This document shows, in pieces, positions 26,811 to 34,905 of a DNA stretch of 64,000 nucleotides. The stretch covers positions 124,001 to 188,000 of the forward strand of contig CAIQVJ010000108.1 of NCBI GenBank assembly GCA_903875225.1, in the 5' to 3' direction. Position 1 is the first letter of the stretch. The number at the start of each line of letters is the position of its first letter. This DNA comes from an uncultured Pseudomonadota bacterium. Lineage in GTDB: Bacteria > Myxococcota_A > UBA796 > SXON01. A program made the position numbers and the translations under genes. The notes under the pieces are model-generated. The model made no database searches and was not told the origin of the DNA. It saw only the letters and a program-made list of their open reading frames with translations.

Positions 26811-27934
26811 ACCAGCACCGGCGGCGCGAGCCAGGTCACGCCCGCGTCCACGCCCCCGGACCACTCCCCGACGTCGTAGACGTGCGAGACATCCAGGCGG
26901 ATCCACACGTTGCGCTGGGCCGCGCTCCCGGTCGCCGCGACATCGTAGATCACACCCCAGACGAAACCCGCGACGGGGAGGGTCTCGTTCCACCGGGCGG
27001 CCGCGGTGCAGTAGCCCGTGCCCCCGCTGAAGATCGGGATCGGGCCCTCGAGCACCCTCCCGTACGCGTTCTTGGGCACCGTGCTCTTCGTGTGCTGCGG
27101 GGGGAGCGCCCCCCAATACGAAGTGTTCCATGGAATCCCCTTGCTCATCGACGACGAGAGGTAGCTCAGGGACGAGGCCTGCTCTCCGTTCCCGAGGTTG
27201 ACCGTGTCACCCGACTCGATCTGGCTGCACTCCTGCGTGATCGTCCCGGTGCTGGACCACTCGTGCATGCAGGGGAGCATCGCATCGATCTGGCGCCTCG
27301 CCCAGGCGGCCGAAGGGTTGGTTCCCACTGCCCCGTACCCGACGACATCCGCCCCGGCGGGGCTCAGGACGAACGTCATGTCCATCAACTGCTCGGCGCT
27401 GTGGGACTCCACCTGGCACAGGGGGAGCGAGAACGGCAGGTAGTAGGGCACGCGCCCCGCCCCGACCCGGGGGCCCTCCACGGCGATGGAGACCGCGGCC
27501 GCGCCCATCCGGTCCCGGTCGAACAGCATCGCGAACCAGGTCACGATGTCATCCCGTCGGGCACGGACCAGGACGGCGTTGGTGAGCCGAGCGTCGGTCT
27601 CTGGCTGGAACTGGCCGGTGGTGGCGTCCCAACTCCCGAGCACCACGTCCCCATCGGCCGCATTGGCGGGATTTGCGCTCACCGCGAGCGCCTCGCCGAG
27701 CGCAGTGTTCGTACCGGCGACCTCGATCGCCGTGGCCCGCGCCAACGAGACGCCGGCCGTGGACCCATCGAGACGGCGGGCCGCCGAGAGCGCGGCCGCA
27801 TCAGTACCTGCCTGGAGCTGCTCCCGGATCATCCGGGCCACCCCGAGGTCCACGACCAGTGCCAACGATGCACCGAGCGTGCTCGCCGAGAGTGCAACCA
27901 TGAGCGCAGCGGCGCCACCGCGTGGGGACCTCAT
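26804..27934 (-). CDS. tadG: TadG-like Flp pilus assembly protein
   Basis: 376 residues. The N-terminal TadG-type segment (GGAAALMVALSASTLGASLA, residues ~6-25) is followed by VVDLGVARMIREQLQAGTDAA-type helix sequence. The rest is an extracytoplasmic domain with several Cys and no MIDAS motif. The ATG overlaps the stop of tadC. It is probably an envelope-spanning component or minor pilin of the Tad machine. Confidence 0.84.
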   Translation of the reverse strand: MRSPRGGAAALMVALSASTLGASLALVVDLGVARMIREQLQAGTDAAALSAARRLDGSTAGVSLARATAIEVAGTNTALGEALAVSANPANAADGDVVLGSWDATTGQFQPETDARLTNAVLVRARRDDIVTWFAMLFDRDRMGAAAVSIAVEGPRVGAGRVPYYLPFSLPLCQVESHSAEQLMDMTFVLSPAGADVVGYGAVGTNPSAAWARRQIDAMLPCMHEWSSTGTITQECSQIESGDTVNLGNGEQASSLSYLSSSMSKGIPWNTSYWGALPPQHTKSTVPKNAYGRVLEGPIPIFSGGTGYCTAAARWNETLPVAGFVWGVIYDVAATGSAAQRNVWIRLDVSHVYDVGEWSGGVDAGVTWLAPPVLVW

Positions 27935-28824
27935 CGGTTTTGCAGCATCGGGATGACGCCGTGGATGAGTCGGATTGCGGTGGGTCCAATCAGGACGATG
28001 AACAGGGGTGGGAGGATGAACAGCACCATGGCCACCGTGAGCTTGGGTGCAGCCTCCGCCGCCCTGCGTTCGGCGTCGAGCACTCGTCTCCGTCGTGACA
28101 TCTTCGCGTGGCCACGCATCGACTCGGCCACGCCGACGCCATAACGCTCGGCCTGGGTGAGCACACCGACGAACGCGTCCACGTCTGCGACCCCAATCCG
28201 ATCCCGCATGTGGAGCAAGGCCTCCTGCCGTGTGAGCCCGGCCTGTAGCTCGGCGTTCAGCGAATCGAACTCGGATGCGAGCTCGGGGGCCACGGCTGTG
28301 AGCTCCCGGGCGGCGTAGCGCAGGGCAGCGTCGATCCCGAGGCCGGACTCGAGGCAGTTCACCAGCATGTCGAGCGCGTTCGGGAAGACCCGCCGGATGC
28401 GTCCACGCCGCTGCTCGGCCAACACCCCCACGACCAATGCGGGGAGGAAATACCCCGCAGCGGCCAGCCCGAGCAGCACGGCGACGGCAGGCACCGTACC
28501 GAGCTTGCCCACGAAGAAGTAGCCCGCGAGAGGAAGCGCGAGGGCGAGCGCCGTGCGCATCGCCAGGTAGATCGTCAGGGTGTTTGCGCCCCGGAGGCCA
28601 GCCTGCACCAGATCGCTCTGCAGCCCCTTGATGCCCGTGGGGCTGGACGGCATCGCGAGCCGACCCAGCGCGCGTACAACTCCCGAGGGTGCAGCCGTAG
28701 CCGTGAACACGCTCGCGGTGGACGGCGACGTGGATGTGGCCACCGCGGTGAACCCCCGCAGCAGGAGGAACTCCACCACCAGGGCGCTGATGAAGACCGC
28801 GATCGCAAAGAGAAATGCGGACAT
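27931..28824 (-). CDS. tadC: Tad pilus inner-membrane platform protein TadC
   Basis: 297 residues of the T2SS GspF family. Membrane segments lie near the N-terminus, at ~90-140 and at the C-terminus (FILPPLFIVLIGPTAI). The cytoplasmic part has NALDMLVNCLESGLGIDAAL, typical of the family. The ATG at 28824 lies one base after the tadB stop; an upstream extension of the frame overlaps tadB and was rejected. It acts with TadB as the platform for the TadA ATPase. Confidence 0.93.
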   Translation of the reverse strand: MSAFLFAIAVFISALVVEFLLLRGFTAVATSTSPSTASVFTATAAPSGVVRALGRLAMPSSPTGIKGLQSDLVQAGLRGANTLTIYLAMRTALALALPLAGYFFVGKLGTVPAVAVLLGLAAAGYFLPALVVGVLAEQRRGRIRRVFPNALDMLVNCLESGLGIDAALRYAARELTAVAPELASEFDSLNAELQAGLTRQEALLHMRDRIGVADVDAFVGVLTQAERYGVGVAESMRGHAKMSRRRRVLDAERRAAEAAPKLTVAMVLFILPPLFIVLIGPTAIRLIHGVIPMLQNR

Positions 28825-28825
28825 G

Positions 28826-29749
28826 TCAACCTTCCACTGCCGCGAGGCGGCGCATGAGGACGGCTCCGATGAGGAGCGAGACCACACCAACCAGGAGCAT
28901 CTCCCGCCCACCATCCGACCCGAGGAGCGGGGCCAGGTAGGTGGGCTTGATTGCGAGCAGCGCCCCCGACACCACGAAGGGCAGCGCGCCGAGGATCAAC
29001 GCAGACAGGCGCACCTCGGCCGTGAGCGCCAGCACCTTGCCGTCGAAGATGAGCCGCTCCCGCACCGTTTCGGCGAGGTGGTCCAGGATCTCCACGAGGT
29101 TTCCCCCCGTCTCCCGGTTGAGCAGCACCGCGCCCACGAACAGCCGGATGTCAAAATTGGTGGGATTGCGCGCCGCGAGCGTCTCGAGGGAGCCTCGGAG
29201 GTCCACGCCGAGGGCCTGCAGGGAGACCACTCGCGCCAGCTCCTCCGAGAGCGGCGCCGGCATCTCCTCGGAGGCCAGCCGGAGCGCGTCCGAGAAGGCA
29301 TGGCCGGTGCGCAGCGTGCGCTCGATGCGGTCGAACGCGTCCGGTAGCTGCTCGGTGATCATCTTCGACCGGATGGACGCCCGACGGCGCAGGAGCAGGA
29401 TCGGGATCCCTCCCAGGAGCAGGCCCGCCAACTTGAGCGGCCCGTGGAGGAACAGCACCGTGACCAACAGCCCGCACGCCGCCAACCCGGCGGTCTCCAG
29501 CACGAACTGCTGCGCGGTGCGCGGATCGCCGGCCTGGTCCAGCCGGGTCCGGAGCCACAGGGCGGCGCCGTGCAGCGCGGGACGGTCCAGGGTCGCCCGC
29601 AACGCCTCGTCCTCGAGGCCCATGCGGCGCGCCGACACGGCCCGGCGCGCCAGTCGCCGTTGCCGCCAGGCCTCGTACCCCAACGTCAACGTGACCAGCA
29701 TCGTGGTGAAAACCGAGATCGTAAGTACGATGATGAGGATGCGTGACAT
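28826..29749 (-). CDS. tadB: Tad pilus inner-membrane platform protein TadB
   Basis: 307 residues of the GspF family. There is an N-terminal membrane helix (IIVLTISVFTTMLVTLTLGY), central helices at ~90-125, then LPDAFDRIERTLRTGHAFSD and two C-terminal helices. It starts directly after tadA, consistent with one transcript cpaB-tadZ-tadA-tadB-tadC. Confidence 0.93.
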   Translation of the reverse strand: MSRILIIVLTISVFTTMLVTLTLGYEAWRQRRLARRAVSARRMGLEDEALRATLDRPALHGAALWLRTRLDQAGDPRTAQQFVLETAGLAACGLLVTVLFLHGPLKLAGLLLGGIPILLLRRRASIRSKMITEQLPDAFDRIERTLRTGHAFSDALRLASEEMPAPLSEELARVVSLQALGVDLRGSLETLAARNPTNFDIRLFVGAVLLNRETGGNLVEILDHLAETVRERLIFDGKVLALTAEVRLSALILGALPFVVSGALLAIKPTYLAPLLGSDGGREMLLVGVVSLLIGAVLMRRLAAVEG

Positions 29750-31066
29750 CTATACGTCCACGTGAACGCGCAGCAGCGCCGCTGGCAGCGGAATGCCGTG
29801 AGCGGCGAACCGGTCGGTGAATTGGGGTCGGACACCGGTGGACTCGAACGCGCCGCGCACGCGCCCGTCCGGGTCGACCGTGCTCTGCTTGAAGCGGAAG
29901 ACCTCCTGCATGGAGACCACACCGGACTCCATCCCGACGACCTCGGTGATCGAGACGACACGACGGCGGCCATCGGATGCGCGTGTCACCTGCACCACGA
30001 GATCCAGGGCCTCCGCGATCATCTCCCGGACCGCGGGCCCGGGGATGTTGCCCATCGCCAGCCCCACCAGGGTCTCCAGCCTCGTCATCGCGTGCCTCGG
30101 GCTGTTCGCGTGGATGGTCGAGATGCTGCCTTCGTGGCCGGTGTTCATCGCCTGGAGCATGTCCACCGCCTCCAGGCTGCGGATCTCGCCGACCAGGATG
30201 CGATCGGGCCGCATGCGGAGCGCGTTGCGGACGAGGTCACGGGTCGTCACCTCACCGGTGCCCTCGAGGTTGGGAGGGCGGGTCTCGAGGCGAACCACGT
30301 GCGGGTTCTGGATCTGAAGCTCCGCTGCGTCCTCGATGGTCACCATCCGCTCGCCGGCCGGGATGAAGGACGTGAGCACGTTGAGGAGCGTGGTCTTTCC
30401 GCTGCCTGTCCCGCCCGAGACCACGATGTTCAGCTTGGACCGGACGCAGCCCTCGAGCAGCACCATCAGCTCCTCCGGGATGGACCCGAGGCGGACGAGA
30501 TCGTCCCGGCGCAGCGGCTGAACACCGAACCGACGGATGGAGACGGAGGAGCCATCGATGGCGAGCGGGGGGATGATCGCGTTGAACCGGCTCCCGTCCG
30601 GGAGCCGCGCGTCCACCATCGGCACGGCCTCGTCGATCCTGCGTCCGACGCGGGAGACGATGCGATCGATGACGTGCCTCAAGTGCGCCTCGTCGCGAAA
30701 CCGCGCGTCCACCTTCTCGAGGCGCCCCTTGCGCTCCACGTAGATGATGTCCGGGCCATTCACGAGGATGTCCGTGATGTCCGGCGCCCGGAGCAGGGGC
30801 TCCAGCGGCCCGTACCCCAGGATCTCGTCGAGGATGTCGTCCACGATCCGATCCTGTTCGGCCCCGGTGAGCGGCAGTTGGCGGGAGCGCACGGTGGCGG
30901 ACAGCCGGCTCCGGAGCTCGGCACCGAGCTCGGCATGGCCGACCCGCTGGATCGCCACGGGATCCAGCGACGCCACCAGCTCGGCGTGCAGGGTCTGCTT
31001 GACTTGTTCATAGACGCTGGGGCCAACCGGGGCGCCGGCAGTGGGTTCGATCAAACGGACGCTCAT
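29750..31066 (-). CDS. tadA: Tad pilus assembly ATPase TadA (CpaF)
   Basis: 438-residue secretion ATPase of the GspE/VirB11 superfamily that powers Flp pilus assembly. Walker A is SGGTGSGKTTLLNVL, followed by the Asp box region, Walker B RILVGEIRSLEAVDM and the His box ISTIHANSPRHA. The length fits CpaF. Its ATG overlaps the TadZ stop by ATGA. Confidence 0.96.
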   Translation of the reverse strand: MSVRLIEPTAGAPVGPSVYEQVKQTLHAELVASLDPVAIQRVGHAELGAELRSRLSATVRSRQLPLTGAEQDRIVDDILDEILGYGPLEPLLRAPDITDILVNGPDIIYVERKGRLEKVDARFRDEAHLRHVIDRIVSRVGRRIDEAVPMVDARLPDGSRFNAIIPPLAIDGSSVSIRRFGVQPLRRDDLVRLGSIPEELMVLLEGCVRSKLNIVVSGGTGSGKTTLLNVLTSFIPAGERMVTIEDAAELQIQNPHVVRLETRPPNLEGTGEVTTRDLVRNALRMRPDRILVGEIRSLEAVDMLQAMNTGHEGSISTIHANSPRHAMTRLETLVGLAMGNIPGPAVREMIAEALDLVVQVTRASDGRRRVVSITEVVGMESGVVSMQEVFRFKQSTVDPDGRVRGAFESTGVRPQFTDRFAAHGIPLPAALLRVHVDV

Positions 31067-31833
31067 TGGGTGCCTCCAATCCAGGGTAGATGCCAGTGCT
31101 GCGGCTCGGGTTCAAGGTCGAGGAGGGAGCGCCAGAGCCCGTCCAGGTCGCGCGCGAGCATCGACCGCGGGGCAACCGATCGGACGACGCGCCCCTCGTC
31201 CAGAGCGGAGCGGGCGGCCTTCTCCTCGAAGCGCAGGTTGGCGCTGATCGTCACTCCCGCCAGCTCCGCGAACTCGTCCACGGCCGGCATGTGTGCGACC
31301 GCCTTGTTCATGACGATCCGGATACGATCAGGCGGGAGATGGAGCCCATGCTCCAGCAGGGCGCGGAGCCGGACGAGGTTGCGGAACGCCAGCACGTCGG
31401 GTGTGGTCACGATCAGGACCTGATCCGCGCAGCTCACGGCAGAGACCAGGGCCTCGTCGATGCGCGACCCACCATCGAGCACCAGCGCATCCCAGGCCCC
31501 GCGGGCAACGGCGATGAGCCCGTCGACCTCGGCCCGGGATGCACGCACCAGACGACTCAACTCCCGGGGCTGGCCGAGCACGGAGAAGCCATCCACGTGC
31601 TGCAGGGCGCAGCCCAGCAGCAACGTGGCGTCGAACGGGTTGCCGATGAGCTCGGGCAGCGGATGCAGCGGCGTGAGGTCCAGCATCCCGGCCAGGTCGC
31701 CGCGTGCAAAGTCGAGGTCGATCGCGCACACCGACCCCCGGGCGACCATCGCCGCCGCCAGGTTGGCTGCGACCAGGGTGCCCCCACACCCGCCCTTGGT
31801 ACCGACGACAGCGATGACTCGAGCGTCGTCCAT
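31063..31833 (-). CDS. tadZ: TadZ/CpaE-like ParA-family localisation factor with altered P-loop
   Basis: 256 residues, entirely the ParA/MinD-like ATPase part; the N-terminal receiver-like domain of many CpaE proteins is absent. The deviant Walker A reads KGGCGGTL: the signature Lys is kept but the P-loop Lys (KGGxGKT) is replaced by Gly. CAIDLDFARGDLAGMLDL follows. TadZ family members position the Tad machine at the cell pole, and several are known to have atypical nucleotide sites. Confidence 0.88.
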   Translation of the reverse strand: MDDARVIAVVGTKGGCGGTLVAANLAAAMVARGSVCAIDLDFARGDLAGMLDLTPLHPLPELIGNPFDATLLLGCALQHVDGFSVLGQPRELSRLVRASRAEVDGLIAVARGAWDALVLDGGSRIDEALVSAVSCADQVLIVTTPDVLAFRNLVRLRALLEHGLHLPPDRIRIVMNKAVAHMPAVDEFAELAGVTISANLRFEEKAARSALDEGRVVRSVAPRSMLARDLDGLWRSLLDLEPEPQHWHLPWIGGTQ

Positions 31834-32787
31834 CTATTTTCCCTTCTTGGGCTCGACAACCCGGGCGCCCTCGGGTCCGAAGTGCTGGATGGTGGTGTTG
31901 GCGCCGGAGATCACCTCGGCCTGCGTTCCGTCCGGAGCCTTCGCGACGGCGGCGGTGGCGCGGCGCGCGGTTCGCTGCACCCGCGCGGGGCTCGGCTTCG
32001 CATCGATGCCCACGAGCGCGTTGGTCACCAACGGTTCGTTCTCCGCCACGAGCTGGAAGTCGTCGCGCGGTCGAAGCGACAGGTACACATCGCCCCGGGT
32101 GGTCGCCATCGCGATCTTCTCGGCCTCCTCCGGCTCGACCTCGAGCGTCGCAAACAGCTCCCGGGAGCGATTTGTGACCTCTGATGCTCGGGATTCCGCC
32201 TTGCCCTTGGGTTTCGTCCCGATAGCCGCCACGTTGCTGTCCCCCACCGCGAGGACCCGCACCGCCTGGAGGATGGTCTCCGTGACCCACTTGGCGTCCA
32301 ACGCGTTCTCGTCGGGGCGGATGGTCACGATGACGTCCACGTAGGACCCGGGCAGGACCAGCCCTCCGACCCCGGCCGCGCGATCCACGCGCAACGTCAC
32401 CGCTCGGGTCCCGACCTCCAGGGTCGAGTCATCCAGCCCGAGCCCATTGTCCAGACGTTCGCGGCGGATCGGCTCACCCTGGAGGATCCGCTCCGAGACC
32501 AGCTGCCCGACGACCGGGGCCGCGCTGCCATAGTACGGATCGTCCCCGCCGAGAGCCACGGGCTCCCGGACGGTGACCAGGTCGCCCTCAGAGATCACCT
32601 CTCCGACGGCCAGATCGCGACCCGCTGCCACGACGTCCCTCGTCTCGGCGGGTCGCTGTGCGACCTCGAGCGCATGCTGGTAGCTGTTCACCACCCACCA
32701 CGCGCCTCCTGCGGTGGCGGCTGCGATGATCACTGCAAGGGCTCCAAACAGGGCGGAGCGATTGGTTGGGTGTGCGTGCTCGGTCAT
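31834..32787 (-). CDS. cpaB: Flp pilus assembly protein CpaB/RcpC
   Basis: 317 residues. An N-terminal membrane anchor (LFGALAVIIAAATAGGAWWV) precedes a SAF domain (~residues 45-115) and an RcpC/CpaB domain with VTLRVDRAAGVGGLVLPGSY. The ATG at 32787 follows GGAG; the frame extends upstream to 32886 but would swallow the promoter. It is the first gene of the minus-strand operon, 36 bases from a sigma-54 promoter. Confidence 0.93.
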   Translation of the reverse strand: MTEHAHPTNRSALFGALAVIIAAATAGGAWWVVNSYQHALEVAQRPAETRDVVAAGRDLAVGEVISEGDLVTVREPVALGGDDPYYGSAAPVVGQLVSERILQGEPIRRERLDNGLGLDDSTLEVGTRAVTLRVDRAAGVGGLVLPGSYVDVIVTIRPDENALDAKWVTETILQAVRVLAVGDSNVAAIGTKPKGKAESRASEVTNRSRELFATLEVEPEEAEKIAMATTRGDVYLSLRPRDDFQLVAENEPLVTNALVGIDAKPSPARVQRTARRATAAVAKAPDGTQAEVISGANTTIQHFGPEGARVVEPKKGK

Positions 32788-32822
32788 TTGATCTCCGGCG
32801 CAAAGGCGCTGCAAGATGTCAG

Positions 32823-32838
32823 TGCAACGAGCGTGCCA
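32823..32838 (-). promoter_or_regulatory. Sigma-54 promoter of the cpaB-tadZABC operon
   Basis: On the minus strand TGGCAC-N5-TTGCA with 10 bases between GG and GC, a full match to the -24/-12 consensus. It lies 36 bases upstream of the cpaB ATG. Confidence 0.85.
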
Positions 32839-33042
32839 GCGCCGGGACGGGCCAGAGGGAGGGCTCGGGCAGCACAGGAACGTCATCGTGAGTGGGAATC
32901 CCCCCGGCGAGTGTGCACCAGCGCACAGTCCATGTCCGGCTCGCCGCCGGCAGGTGCAGGATCGGCATAAGACAACGTTCTATCTAACATACATTCACGT
33001 AGAGCATGCCGATGCGCCCTGGGAGGACGGCAACCTGGGCTG

Positions 33043-33058
33043 TGGAACGAAAGTTGCT
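33043..33058 (+). promoter_or_regulatory. Sigma-54 promoter of flp
   Basis: TGGAAC-N5-TTGCT with correct GG-N10-GC spacing, 56 bases before the flp ATG. It differs from consensus at one position of the -24 box. Confidence 0.75.
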
Positions 33059-33113
33059 GCATGGACGGCAACACCGGAATTTCCCGGTGACATTTCCAAT
33101 AAGGAAACAAATC

Positions 33114-33314
33114 ATGTCCAACATCAACGCCGCAAGCTCCAACTCGATCGCCACCCTCCTGAATGACGAGTCGGGCGCCACCGCCATCGAGTACGGCCTC
33201 ATCGCCGGCCTGGTCTCCATCGCCATCATCGCGGCGCTGACGATCCTGGGCGACAACCTCTCCACCCTCTTCGGCACCGTCGCCGACACCGTCTCGACCG
33301 CGTCCACCCCGTAG
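33114..33314 (+). CDS. flp: Flp-type IVb major pilin
   Basis: 66 residues. The leader ends at G21 followed by ATAIEYGLIAGLVSIAIIAA, the Flp processing motif (Glu at +5, Tyr at +6), with a single hydrophobic helix and a short C-terminal tail. AAGGAA precedes the ATG at 33114; the frame runs further upstream through the promoter and was trimmed. It has its own sigma-54 promoter and is followed by a strong hairpin, suiting a highly expressed pilin. Confidence 0.95.
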   Translation: MSNINAASSNSIATLLNDESGATAIEYGLIAGLVSIAIIAALTILGDNLSTLFGTVADTVSTASTP

Positions 33315-33337
33315 CCGGATCACACGACCCAGCCAGC

Positions 33338-33363
33338 GGGCGGTTGCCGAGAGGCAGCCGCCC
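33338..33363 (+). terminator. Hairpin after flp
   Basis: An 11-bp stem (GGGCGGTTGCC with its complement, one G-U pair) with GNRA-type loop GAGA lies 23 bases after the flp stop. It is followed only by a weak T-containing stretch, so it may be a terminator or an mRNA-stabilising structure. Confidence 0.6.
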
Positions 33364-33410
33364 GTTCGGCGTTCATGTCGCCAGCCCCCTCCGGACCGCC
33401 ACCAGCCTTT

Positions 33411-33426
33411 TGGAACGGAGGTTGCA
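33411..33426 (+). promoter_or_regulatory. Sigma-54 promoter of the Hsp20-Flp fusion gene
   Basis: TGGAAC-N5-TTGCA with exact GG-N10-GC spacing, 55 bases before the preferred ATG. It is nearly the same sequence as the flp promoter. Confidence 0.78.
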
Positions 33427-33480
33427 AGGCACACCGCAGAGCGCCGGGTTTCCCGGTGTCAACACATGCACGAGAGACCC

Positions 33481-34008
33481 ATGCCCACGACAGAACACAT
33501 GAACGCCCCGGAATCCGGTCGCCCGCCGCTCTTCCCTGCGGGCCTGAACGCCCTCGAACGCCTCGAGCTGGTCGTCTACAACGGGGAGGGCGAGCTCATC
33601 CTCGACGTCGCTCTCCCAGGGATCAGACCCGACGACGTCCACCTCTACCTGACGATCACGCCAGGCACGCTGGAGATCCACGCCCGGGCGAGCGACGAGG
33701 ACTGCGAACAGCCCGCCGAGTTCCACCTCACGGAGTTCGCCTCGGGGACGTGGTATCGCTCCCTCCGGCTGCCGGAGGGGGTGAACGCCGACATGGTCGC
33801 AGTCACCTACGCCGACGGGCGGATCACCCTCCGCCTGCAGTCCCTCCACGACAACGAGTCCGGCGCCACCGCGATCGAGTACGGGCTCCTCTCCGGCCTC
33901 GCATCGATCGCCGCGATCGACGTGGCCACGCTCCTGGGCGGAACGCTGACACGCAGTCTCGAGAGCGCCGCCCCCGCGCTGCACTCCTTGCTTTCACTGC
34001 TTTGGTGA
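33481..34008 (+). CDS. Hsp20/alpha-crystallin domain fused to Flp pilin
   Basis: 175 residues. Residues ~28-121 look like a small heat-shock (alpha-crystallin) domain: LILDVALPGIRPDDVHLYLT, then YRSLRLPEGVNADMV and the terminal ADGRITLRL, equivalent to the conserved AxxxxGVLT region. Residues 125-175 are a Flp pilin: NESG128 followed by ATAIEYGLLSGLASIAA, the same processing motif as the flp gene upstream (Glu at +5). If TadV-type peptidase cuts after Gly128, the chaperone-like part would be an unusually large leader. The ATG at 33481 was chosen over an in-frame ATG at 33466 because of the GAGAGA before it. The fusion reads through without a frame change. Confidence 0.85.
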   Translation: MPTTEHMNAPESGRPPLFPAGLNALERLELVVYNGEGELILDVALPGIRPDDVHLYLTITPGTLEIHARASDEDCEQPAEFHLTEFASGTWYRSLRLPEGVNADMVAVTYADGRITLRLQSLHDNESGATAIEYGLLSGLASIAAIDVATLLGGTLTRSLESAAPALHSLLSLLW

Positions 34009-34109
34009 GCAAGACGGGGCGAAACCCCATCGTGCGGCTTGCAACAACTCGTGGGCACAGCCACACAGGGGTTCGTGCGGCCACCGACGCGGTTGGCCAG
34101 CTTACCTTC

Positions 34110-34125
34110 TGGCATGCAGCTTGCT
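34110..34125 (+). promoter_or_regulatory. Sigma-54 promoter of the nucleotidyltransferase-like pair
   Basis: TGGCAT-N5-TTGCT with GG-N10-GC spacing, 24 bases before the ATG at 34149. Confidence 0.75.
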
Positions 34126-34148
34126 GTGGTTGATGTCGGAGAATCAAC

Positions 34149-34877
34149 ATGGACACGTGGGTCATCATCCTTCGAAACAACGGCTCGCTGAGCACACAAT
34201 GTGAGCGTCTGGCCCGTGAGGTGGTTGCGCCTTCGCACATCCTCACCGTCGGGCCCGAGACCGCGCTCTGGCGCGCACCGGGCGCAAGGGTGGGGCGCCC
34301 CGAGGATCGTGGCACCACCCCGGACCTGCTGCTCGGGTTGTTTCAGGTGCTCGCCCGGGACCTCTCCGCCACGGTGGTGGTCCTGCCGGCAGACCTGGAC
34401 GTACCCAGTGACGTCGCGCTGGGCGAGGCCATCGAGGCAGCGCTCATCGCCTGCGACGAGGGAGCAGGCCAGACGATCCTCATCGCCACCGAGCCCTCGG
34501 ACGATGGGCAACCCCGCGGTCCGCTGACCCCACGTCGCCGGGTGCTCAGCATCCGGGACACCGAGGAACAGAGCAACGAGGGGCTGGGGTACGGAGTCTA
34601 CGTGGACACCTCGATCATCGTGGCACAGGCGTGGTCGCTCGCCAACCTCGTGCACGACCGCGTGCCGGCGTGGTTCCGGGCTCTCCGGCGCGTGGTGTGG
34701 ACCCCCGAGATCATCGCCGAGGCGTTCGAGCGGCTGGGTCCGTCCGACCTCGTGAACGATGTCCTTGTGCCGTCGGTCGACCACCTGCACGTCGTCCCCG
34801 CATTCCGCGGGTGGCGTCCCCTGCCGGCGTGGAGGCACCCTTCCCGGATCCCGTTGAACATCGAGGCCATGGAGTAG
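34149..34877 (+). CDS. Degenerate mannose-1-phosphate guanylyltransferase-like protein (copy 1)
   Basis: 242 residues. RPEDRGTTPDLLLGLFQVLA and VVVLPADLDVPSD match the central part of mannose-1-phosphate guanylyltransferase-type nucleotidyltransferases (usually QPxxRGTAPGILLPL and VVVxPSDHxV). The N-terminal nucleotide-binding GGxGTRL signature is absent (WVIILRNNGSLSTQ instead), and the metal/substrate DH pair reads DL, so catalysis is doubtful. It is preceded by a sigma-54 promoter and followed 28 bases later by a paralogue. A role in pilus glycosylation or as a regulatory pseudoenzyme is speculative. Confidence 0.65.
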   Translation: MDTWVIILRNNGSLSTQCERLAREVVAPSHILTVGPETALWRAPGARVGRPEDRGTTPDLLLGLFQVLARDLSATVVVLPADLDVPSDVALGEAIEAALIACDEGAGQTILIATEPSDDGQPRGPLTPRRRVLSIRDTEEQSNEGLGYGVYVDTSIIVAQAWSLANLVHDRVPAWFRALRRVVWTPEIIAEAFERLGPSDLVNDVLVPSVDHLHVVPAFRGWRPLPAWRHPSRIPLNIEAME

Positions 34878-34905
34878 CTCCACCACCCCGCATCAGGAGG
34901 CCGGA

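Larger units (their letters stand above)
32788..33113. other. Divergent regulatory region between cpaB and flp
   Basis: 326 bases without a gene. Two sigma-54 promoters point outward (32823-32838 minus, 33043-33058 plus). Between them GACAACGTTC at 32971-32980 (GAACGTTGTC on the other strand) resembles the elements upstream of the regulator and secretin genes. The stretch around 32970-33000 is strikingly AT-rich for this genome, as expected for an activator-binding or bent region (inference). Confidence 0.65.

Noticed and set aside
33006-33113. Upstream extension of flp
   Set aside because: It would place the sigma-54 promoter and ribosome-binding site inside the gene and give a long non-pilin N-terminus.
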